DNA of 64,000 nucleotides. It comes from JABDCI01 sp964475835. Its GTDB lineage: Bacteria; Verrucomicrobiota; Verrucomicrobiia; JABWAM01. The stretch spans positions 1-64,000 of the forward strand of contig CAYYYL010000011.1 in the NCBI GenBank assembly GCA_964475835.1, given 5' to 3'. A model generated the notes under the pieces. That model saw nothing but the letters and a program-made list of their open reading frames with translations. It ran no database searches and was not told the origin of the DNA. Below are positions 58,344 through 64,000 of the stretch, piece by piece (within the stretch, counting starts at the first letter, position 1; every line of letters starts with the position of its first letter). Both the position numbers and the translations under genes were made by a program.

Positions 58344-60533
58344 ATGTTTAAACCCTGGATGACCATATGTCTATTGACACTCGCAAGCTCGCTTGTGAGT
58401 GCAGGTCCCGTTGGCCTCAAATCCGCACGCATTGAGGAACTGGCCGGGGAAGTGTCCTACCACAAGGCGGGTTCTGCAGCAGCCGAAAAGGCACAGGTTA
58501 AAACGGTGGTGACTGGTAAGGATATCGTTCACACGGGAAAAAAATCCCGTGCCGAGCTTGAATTCGAAGATCAGTCCCTTTGTCGCCTCGGCTCCAACAC
58601 CATCTTCAGTTTTGACCCCGAAACGAGGGACATGGCTTTTACCCGTGGGGTTGCCCTCGTGCACGTCCCCCCCGGCAAGGGAGGGGCCCGCATCGCCACT
58701 CCCGCGGCCACAGCAGCCATTCAAGGAGACACCCTGGTCGTTCGCGCCACGGTGATGGCTGACGGGACGCCCGCCACGCAATTCACCGCCCTTTCACCCA
58801 AAGGCGGGCCTACGGACGGAAACATTGTCATCACTCTCAACAACAATCCCAACGCATCCTTTCAACTCGCCCCCGGAAACATCGCCATCGTCCCGCAGAA
58901 CGCCACCTCCGTCGACCAGATCCCGCGGGTGGAGATTGACGTCTCCACCTTTGCCGCCAAATCCCCCCTCCTTCAGGATCTTCCTGACACAGCCAAGGTC
59001 GAAATGAACATGGTCCAGGTGGAGCAGCAACAGGCTTTTACCTCGGGAGCCGCTGTTCGAACCGACCTCGCCATCGTCAATGACCGGGTCGTCAAAGCCG
59101 ATGGGAATGGAAATTTCACACCTCCTCCGGTCAACAAACCCAATCCACAGGGCACGGCCACTCCACCATCCGTCCAGGATTTCGCAGGGTCAATGCCCGA
59201 TCAACCACCCCCGCTTTTTGATGCACATCCCAACTTCTTCGCGGGAACGGATTTTCCAAAAGATGTTCTACCAGGAAATTTTCAGCTACCCCCCCCGACA
59301 TTGGATACCTTGGCACGCTCTTTCACGAGCGTGAATCCTCTTACCTTCTCCAGTGTCACCTTCGATACGGCCCTTGGAACCATCAATGGAAGCCATTCAT
59401 CCCCCAGCACCTTTGAATTCGGCTGGAATGAATCGGTCGGACGATTCTACGTCGACACGCTGACCCTCAGCGGCGGCACCATCACCGTTCAGGGGGGAAA
59501 AGCGCTGGAGATCTTCTCTTCGAATAACAGCGCCGCCGGGGCCCCCATCAACATCACGGGCAACACCACCTTCACCTTTAGTGGAGCAACCCCCAAAAGC
59601 GTCACCCTTCAGGTGGACGGTCAGGGCGGCAACGCTCAGATTTCGGGTGGCACCACCGTGACTGCAAACGGCACGGATCTTAACATCCACACCATTCCAG
59701 GCGGCCCAGCTGCAGGGAATGTCACCATGGGGGCTGCCTCCAAAATCGCGGTCAATGCAGGATCCGTCGCCGAGGATGCCGGTTCCATCGTCCTCACAGG
59801 AAAAGCCGTCACGGTTGCGGGCCTTGAAGCCAAAGGCATCGACAACGCAGGCGGCAATGCCACCCATGGGGGAGCGATCATTGTAAATTCAGTGAACACC
59901 ACCACCATCAATGGGACCATCAACGCACAGGGCGGTTCAAGTTCCGGCAGCAACGGCAATGGCGGGGACGCCGGATTCACTGCTCTTTCCGGCGACAATA
60001 TCGCCCTCGGCGGAAGCGCTCTTATCAACTCCAACGGTGGTTCAGGCAATGGAAGCGGGACCGGAGGCACCGGAGGCACGGTGCTCATTGTCGCTCCGAA
60101 CACATCTCTCACCACGGTTGCGGCCAATGATATTTCAGTCAATGGCGGCACCGGCAATCAAGGTGGAGCGGGCGGAAACATTAGTATCTTTGTCAAAGAC
60201 CTGACCACTCCAGCCGGATCCCAACTTTCCGCCGCAGGTGGACCGGGAGGTGGACCTGGAGGCGACGGAGGCAGCATTCTTGTCCACGCTTCGGGCACCA
60301 CCGGAATCAGCATCACTTCCAGCGGAACCACTTCCATCAATGCGGCCGGGGGCTCAGGAGCACCTCCCCTTGACGGGATCGTCGTCCTGCAAGCACCCAA
60401 TGGCGCCGTCACTCTCAGCGGTTCCACGCCCGCCGCCGTCAGTGCGGGACCTTCAGGGGAGGTCCACATCGATTCTCCCAGCATCACCGCTCCGGCAGGA
60501 AGCACGGATCCCTATCCACCCCAGACACCATAA
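58344..60533 (+). CDS. Exported FecR-domain protein with Gly/Asn-rich repeats
   Basis: 729 residues. Signal peptide at 1-20 (CLLTLASSLVSAGPVG). A FecR-like domain (about 25-135) has GKDIVHTGKKSRAELEFEDQ, LCRLGSNTIFSFDP and ATAAIQGDTLVVRA. A Pro/Asn-rich linker follows to about 300. From about 330 the chain is a repetitive beta-helix-like region in Thr/Val/Ile strands separated by Gly/Asn/Ser turns (GTGGTGGTVLIVAP, GGNISIFVKDL, GGPGGDGGSILVHA). This resembles filamentous-haemagglutinin/adhesin passengers. No autotransporter barrel, LPXTG or PEP-CTERM tail is visible; it ends DPYPPQTP. A surface or matrix role is inference. Confidence 0.78.
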   Translation: MFKPWMTICLLTLASSLVSAGPVGLKSARIEELAGEVSYHKAGSAAAEKAQVKTVVTGKDIVHTGKKSRAELEFEDQSLCRLGSNTIFSFDPETRDMAFTRGVALVHVPPGKGGARIATPAATAAIQGDTLVVRATVMADGTPATQFTALSPKGGPTDGNIVITLNNNPNASFQLAPGNIAIVPQNATSVDQIPRVEIDVSTFAAKSPLLQDLPDTAKVEMNMVQVEQQQAFTSGAAVRTDLAIVNDRVVKADGNGNFTPPPVNKPNPQGTATPPSVQDFAGSMPDQPPPLFDAHPNFFAGTDFPKDVLPGNFQLPPPTLDTLARSFTSVNPLTFSSVTFDTALGTINGSHSSPSTFEFGWNESVGRFYVDTLTLSGGTITVQGGKALEIFSSNNSAAGAPINITGNTTFTFSGATPKSVTLQVDGQGGNAQISGGTTVTANGTDLNIHTIPGGPAAGNVTMGAASKIAVNAGSVAEDAGSIVLTGKAVTVAGLEAKGIDNAGGNATHGGAIIVNSVNTTTINGTINAQGGSSSGSNGNGGDAGFTALSGDNIALGGSALINSNGGSGNGSGTGGTGGTVLIVAPNTSLTTVAANDISVNGGTGNQGGAGGNISIFVKDLTTPAGSQLSAAGGPGGGPGGDGGSILVHASGTTGISITSSGTTSINAAGGSGAPPLDGIVVLQAPNGAVTLSGSTPAAVSAGPSGEVHIDSPSITAPAGSTDPYPPQTP

Positions 60534-60536
60534 TCG

Positions 60537-61916
60537 TCACAACACGGTACCGCGAAGGATCATCGATGCGATGGTGAAATAGATCACCAGCCCGGTCACA
60601 TCCACCAACGTGGCCACAAAGGGCGCCGAGGAGGCCGCGGGATCAAATCCAAGACGCCGGAGAAGAAAGGGCAGCATGGCACCCACCACGCTCCCAAAAA
60701 GCACCACCCCCACCAGACTCATCGCCACCGTAAGAGCGATCAACATATAGTGCGGGCCATATAATTGATTGCGATGCGGCCAGAGAAGAATCCGGATCAT
60801 GGCAATGGCGGCCAGCACACAACCCAGCGAAAATCCGGCCACCAACTCACGGCACAAGACTCGCCACCAGTCCTTCAATTTCACGTCCTGCAACGCCATC
60901 GCACGAATGATCAAGGATGTCGCCTGGGAACCCGAATTTCCGCCGCTCGAAATAATCAGGGGAACAAACAGGGCAAGGGCCACAACCTTGGCGATTTCAT
61001 CTTCGAAATACCCCATCGCCGTCGCAGTCAGCATTTCACCAAAAAACAGAATCGTCAGCCAGCCAGCCCGCTTCCGTATCATCGACCTGAGATCGATTTT
61101 CAAATAGGGGGCATCCAGGGCCTCCACACCCCCCAGTTTCTGGATGTCCTCGGTCGCCTCGCGCCGGGCAACATCGAGGACGTCGTCTACCGTCACCACT
61201 CCCAGAAGGATTCCCTGCGAATCAATTACAGGGAGGATGGTGACGTCATACTTTTCAAACGCATGAATCGCCGATTCCTCGGCCTCCGTCACAGGAAGCG
61301 CCACGAACTGGCCCTCCAGCAACTCACGCACCGGAACGTGAGGATCAGCCACCACCAGATTGCGCAATCTGACAAAATCGACCAATTTTCCCCCGGCATC
61401 GACCACGTACAACTGATTCATCGTCTCCCGATTCGTCTTCAACCCACGCAAATATCCGAGCACCTCCTCGACCGTCCATTTCTCCTGGATCGCCGTGTAG
61501 TGCGGGGTCATCAGACGCCCGATCGATCCCTCCGGATATCCCAAAAGCTGAACGGCGATCTTGCGCTCCTCGACCGTAAGGCAGTTCAACAGCTTCTGGG
61601 TGGCCGCAGCAGGCAATTCCTCCAGGAGTGCGGTGCGATCATCCGGCGCCATCCCATTCAAAATCTGCGCCACCTTCTCATCCCCCAGGGCTCGTACCAG
61701 CTTCTCCTGCTCCTCCAGACTGAGGTAACCAAACACCTCGGTCGCCAGTTGATGGGGCAGGATGCGAAGAAGCACTGCCTCGTCCTGGGTGTTCAGATCT
61801 GTAAAAATCTCAGCAATGTCCGACGGGGGAAATTCACACAAAATCTCGCGAAGCTGATTGAACTCCTTCCTCTCAATCAGATCGCCAAGCTCCGGCTGAA
61901 TCAGGTTACCGATCAT
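60537..61916 (-). CDS. mgtE: Magnesium transporter MgtE
   Basis: 459 residues. The N-domain superhelix (about 1-130) has FLSLEEQEKLVRALGDEKVA-style repeats, here as YLSLEEQEKLVRAL and MAPDDRTALLEELP. A CBS pair follows (about 135-255: LMTPHYTAIQEKWTVEEVL, VTVDDVLDVARREATED). The five-helix pore begins KRAGWLTILFFGEMLTATAM and includes ISSGGNSGSQATSLIIRAMAL, the Mg2+-selective GNxGxQ motif. It admits Mg2+ when cytoplasmic Mg2+ is low. Its start overlaps the YqhA-like gene by 11 bases, so they are co-expressed. Confidence 0.95.
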   Translation of the reverse strand: MIGNLIQPELGDLIERKEFNQLREILCEFPPSDIAEIFTDLNTQDEAVLLRILPHQLATEVFGYLSLEEQEKLVRALGDEKVAQILNGMAPDDRTALLEELPAAATQKLLNCLTVEERKIAVQLLGYPEGSIGRLMTPHYTAIQEKWTVEEVLGYLRGLKTNRETMNQLYVVDAGGKLVDFVRLRNLVVADPHVPVRELLEGQFVALPVTEAEESAIHAFEKYDVTILPVIDSQGILLGVVTVDDVLDVARREATEDIQKLGGVEALDAPYLKIDLRSMIRKRAGWLTILFFGEMLTATAMGYFEDEIAKVVALALFVPLIISSGGNSGSQATSLIIRAMALQDVKLKDWWRVLCRELVAGFSLGCVLAAIAMIRILLWPHRNQLYGPHYMLIALTVAMSLVGVVLFGSVVGAMLPFLLRRLGFDPAASSAPFVATLVDVTGLVIYFTIASMILRGTVL

Positions 61917-62478
61917 GCGGAGAATGGTCCTTTGACGAGGAACGACTGTGCGTCAGATAAAGCGCACCGGCAAGCATCAAGACCCCCAGGGCCATATACA
62001 AAAGATCAAGAGGGGTTTCGAATCGCATCTGCAGCGCATGCTCGAAAAATTTCACCACCAGAATAAGGAGCACGACCTTCGCCAACCGATCCTTCAAATC
62101 ATCCAGACTCCGGATCAGGAGCAACCGCGAGGCAAACTCGGAACCTTCCGCAATATCAATCCGACTGATGAATAATTCATAAAGGCCAAGGGCAAAGATG
62201 AGCATGATGGTTGCAAGCAGGTACCCATCCACCACCTCCACCACGGAAGTCACCGTCTCGGATCGCAATATGGCGCGCTGCTCGATATTGAGTGTCCCTC
62301 TGGCATACTCAAAAACATGGGTGCACAGGTGGACCACATCGATCGTCGCCACAAAGAACATCACCACGGATACGATCACACTGGCAAATACCGCCACCAG
62401 AACAATCAGGCGGCTGTTCCACAGAAACTGTTCGAAAAGTTTCTCGAAGAGATTTCGTACACGATTCAGGCCATTCAT
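61906..62478 (-). CDS. YqhA-like (UPF0114) inner-membrane protein
   Basis: 190 residues from ATG 62478 (an in-frame TTG at 62508 is possible). Four membrane segments with LIFALGLYELFISRID and LIRSLDDLKDRLAKVVLLIL, the UPF0114/YqhA hallmark, in the middle. The final segment (LLYMALGVLMLAGALYL) is shorter. The family's function is unknown. It is the promoter-proximal partner of mgtE and divergent from the topoisomerase gene. Confidence 0.85.
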   Translation of the reverse strand: MNGLNRVRNLFEKLFEQFLWNSRLIVLVAVFASVIVSVVMFFVATIDVVHLCTHVFEYARGTLNIEQRAILRSETVTSVVEVVDGYLLATIMLIFALGLYELFISRIDIAEGSEFASRLLLIRSLDDLKDRLAKVVLLILVVKFFEHALQMRFETPLDLLYMALGVLMLAGALYLTHSRSSSKDHSPHDR

Positions 62479-62596
62479 GAAGCCTGAACCTACTGGGTTG
62501 CCCGCCAAACGGAAATCGAAAAATGAATGAAACTCTTCCCACTTTCAAATTCGTTGATTGCACGTTGATTTTTTACCTCAAAATTCCTATCGATGC

Positions 62597-64000
62597 ATGA
62601 ACCGCATGCCCCCCAAGAAAACCCCCACTGCAAGTAAAGCCAAGCCCCCCGCCAAAACCTCCCCTCGCAAAGAGTCCGCCCTCAAGCCTGCAGCGGATTC
62701 CATCAAAGAGGTGAAACCTGAAGTCCAAACCGAGGCGGATCGGATCGCTTCCAAGCAACGGGAGATCTCCGTTTCTGAATTTTTCCTTAAAAACCGACAT
62801 CTCCTCGGCTTTGACAATCCAAAAAAAGCCCTTCTCACCACCATCAAAGAGGCTGTGGACAACAGCCTCGATGCCTGCGAGGAAGCCAAAATCCTCCCGG
62901 AAATCCTGATCGAGGTGAAGCAGCTGCAGGAGGACCGGTTTGTCGTCATCGTCGAGGACAATGGCCCTGGTGTCGTGAAGGAGCAGATTCCTAAAATCTT
63001 CGGAAAACTCCTCTACGGATCGAAGTTTCACTCCATGAAACAAAGTCGGGGGCAGCAGGGCATCGGCATCTCCGCCGCCGGCATGTATGGACAACTGACC
63101 ACCGGTACGCCCACCAAAATCACCTCCCGGATCTCACCCAAAAAACCAGCCCACTATTTTGAAATCCACATCGACACGGCCAAAAACGTCCCCACGGTCG
63201 TGAAGGATGAGGTGGTGGACTGGAAGCCCCCCCACGGCACCCGGGTGGAAATCGAACTCGAGGGGAAATACCAGAAGGGACGTCATTCGGTGGAGGATTA
63301 CGTCCGCCAGACGGTCATCGCCAACCCGCACGCCACCATCACCTATCTCGCCCCGACGGGCGAGAAGGAGGAGTACAAGGCGGCGACACGCCAGTTCCCC
63401 ATCGCTCCCCGCGAAATCAAGCCTCATCCCCACGGGATCGAGCTTGGCATTCTGATGAAGATGTTGAAGTCGACAACGTCCCGGAAGGTCAAGGCATTCC
63501 TCAGCACTGATTTTGCCCGTGTCTCCAGCGCCGTCGCCGGGCAGATTCTGAAAACCGCGGAGATTTCCGAGGAAGCCAAACCGAAGGATATCGCCCACAA
63601 CGAGGCGGACAAACTCTACCGGGCCATCAATGCCACCAAGCTGATGAAGCCCCCAACCGACTGCCTTTCCCCGATTGGCGAGGAAGCCCTGCTCCAGGGA
63701 ATCAAAAAGCACATCGAAGCCGACTTCTATTCGGCCGTGACACGCCCACCCTCGGTCTATCGCGGCAATCCCTTCCAGGTGGAAGTCGCCATCGCCTACG
63801 GTGGAAAACTCCCTCCGGAGGAGCTGGTCGACTTGATGCGTTTCGCCAATCGCGTCCCCCTTCTTTATCAGCAGAGTGCGTGTGCCATCTCCAAGAGCGT
63901 CCTTCAAACAAGCTGGCGCAACTATGGAGTCGATCAGTCCAAAGGAGCCCTTCCCTACGGACCCATGTTCATCGCCGTCCATGTTGCCAGCGTCTGGGTC
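62597..64000 (+). CDS. top6B: DNA topoisomerase VI subunit B (3' end beyond the window)
   Basis: The first 468 codons run off the window without a stop. After a Lys/Pro/Ala-rich lead (1-50) the GHKL ATPase has IKEAVDNSLDACEEAKILPE (about 100), VEDNGPGV, and FGKLLYGSKFHSMKQSRGQQ followed by GIGISAAGMYGQ. These match the Top6B-specific form of the N, G1 and G2 boxes. The linker/H2TH and transducer parts include TRPPSVYRGNPFQVEVAIAY, ANRVPLLYQQSACAISKSVL and YGPMFIAVHVASVWV. Topo VI is a type IIB enzyme of archaea and plants, rare in bacteria. The catalytic subunit Top6A would be expected just downstream. ATG 62606 is an alternative start. Confidence 0.93.
   Translation, partial: MNRMPPKKTPTASKAKPPAKTSPRKESALKPAADSIKEVKPEVQTEADRIASKQREISVSEFFLKNRHLLGFDNPKKALLTTIKEAVDNSLDACEEAKILPEILIEVKQLQEDRFVVIVEDNGPGVVKEQIPKIFGKLLYGSKFHSMKQSRGQQGIGISAAGMYGQLTTGTPTKITSRISPKKPAHYFEIHIDTAKNVPTVVKDEVVDWKPPHGTRVEIELEGKYQKGRHSVEDYVRQTVIANPHATITYLAPTGEKEEYKAATRQFPIAPREIKPHPHGIELGILMKMLKSTTSRKVKAFLSTDFARVSSAVAGQILKTAEISEEAKPKDIAHNEADKLYRAINATKLMKPPTDCLSPIGEEALLQGIKKHIEADFYSAVTRPPSVYRGNPFQVEVAIAYGGKLPPEELVDLMRFANRVPLLYQQSACAISKSVLQTSWRNYGVDQSKGALPYGPMFIAVHVASVWV

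Noticed and set aside
62573..63982. Long minus-strand frames at the right edge
   Set aside because: They oppose topoisomerase VI subunit B, whose plus-strand frame is open to the end of the window and carries all family motifs.

Overview
The window is a gene-dense bacterial chromosome segment, G+C-rich by eye, with genes on both strands, many 4-base ATGA/GTGA overlaps and no rRNA operon or prophage. The mix points to a Gram-negative member of the PVC superphylum, most likely Verrucomicrobiota. It has heptose (hldA/gmhB) and hopanoid genes (hpnA, hpnJ, an hpnD-like synthase), a gapA-pgk-tpiA-secG run, SPINDLY/OGT-type glycosyltransferases, and starts mostly lacking Shine-Dalgarno sequences. 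The phylum call is inference; no marker here fixes the class.

Layout. 1-3.8 kb: the end of a membrane glycosyltransferase-like gene, a Phd/ParE-type toxin-antitoxin pair with its operator, a Ppx/GppA phosphatase and a rhomboid-fold membrane protein. 3.9-7.4 kb (minus): a tightly overlapped run livF - CoA-binding protein - squalene/phytoene synthase - dienelactone hydrolase - SDR. 7.6-13.3 kb: glgC and two polytopic membrane proteins around a 278-bp MITE-like element. 13.4-16.3 kb (minus): gmhB, hldA, rsfS, a DUF4304-like gene. 16.7-20.5 kb: a hybrid histidine kinase divergent from leucyl aminopeptidase. 20.5-23.7 kb: a four-helix-bundle (S23) gene bracketed by inverted tags, then hpnJ and hpnA. 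23.8-27.5 kb: hisA, an enoyl-reductase-like MDR protein, hisH, wecB. 27.5-33.3 kb: tRNA-Asp, dinB, a thioesterase, then gapA-pgk-tpiA-secG. 33.4-38.3 kb (minus): a CorC/HlyC-type protein, the SRP RNA gene, uvrC, murJ. 38.5-47.1 kb: an apparent operon sulP - OGT - class IV aminotransferase - OGT - membrane protein. 47.2-58.2 kb: carbonic anhydrase, ruvC, pabA/trpG, three cyclic-nucleotide-binding-domain proteins with different partners, pyrR-pyrB, a sugar-kinase-like protein, a universal stress protein, a 32-residue basic protein and an AI-2E family permease. 58.3-64 kb: a secreted FecR/Gly-rich protein, mgtE, a YqhA-like protein and the N-terminal 468 codons of DNA topoisomerase VI subunit B, an enzyme best known from archaea.

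The intergenic DNA is unusual. It is packed with at least six families of short palindromic or tag-like repeats, some of which encode the last residues of neighbouring proteins. Three good promoters (glgC, gapA, SRP RNA) share the same -10 hexamer, TATGCT. The most notable items are the hidden SRP RNA, the 33-bp repeat family that also forms the ends of a small element, the S23 gene unit, the bacterial Topo VI subunit, and the sulP/OGT operon.
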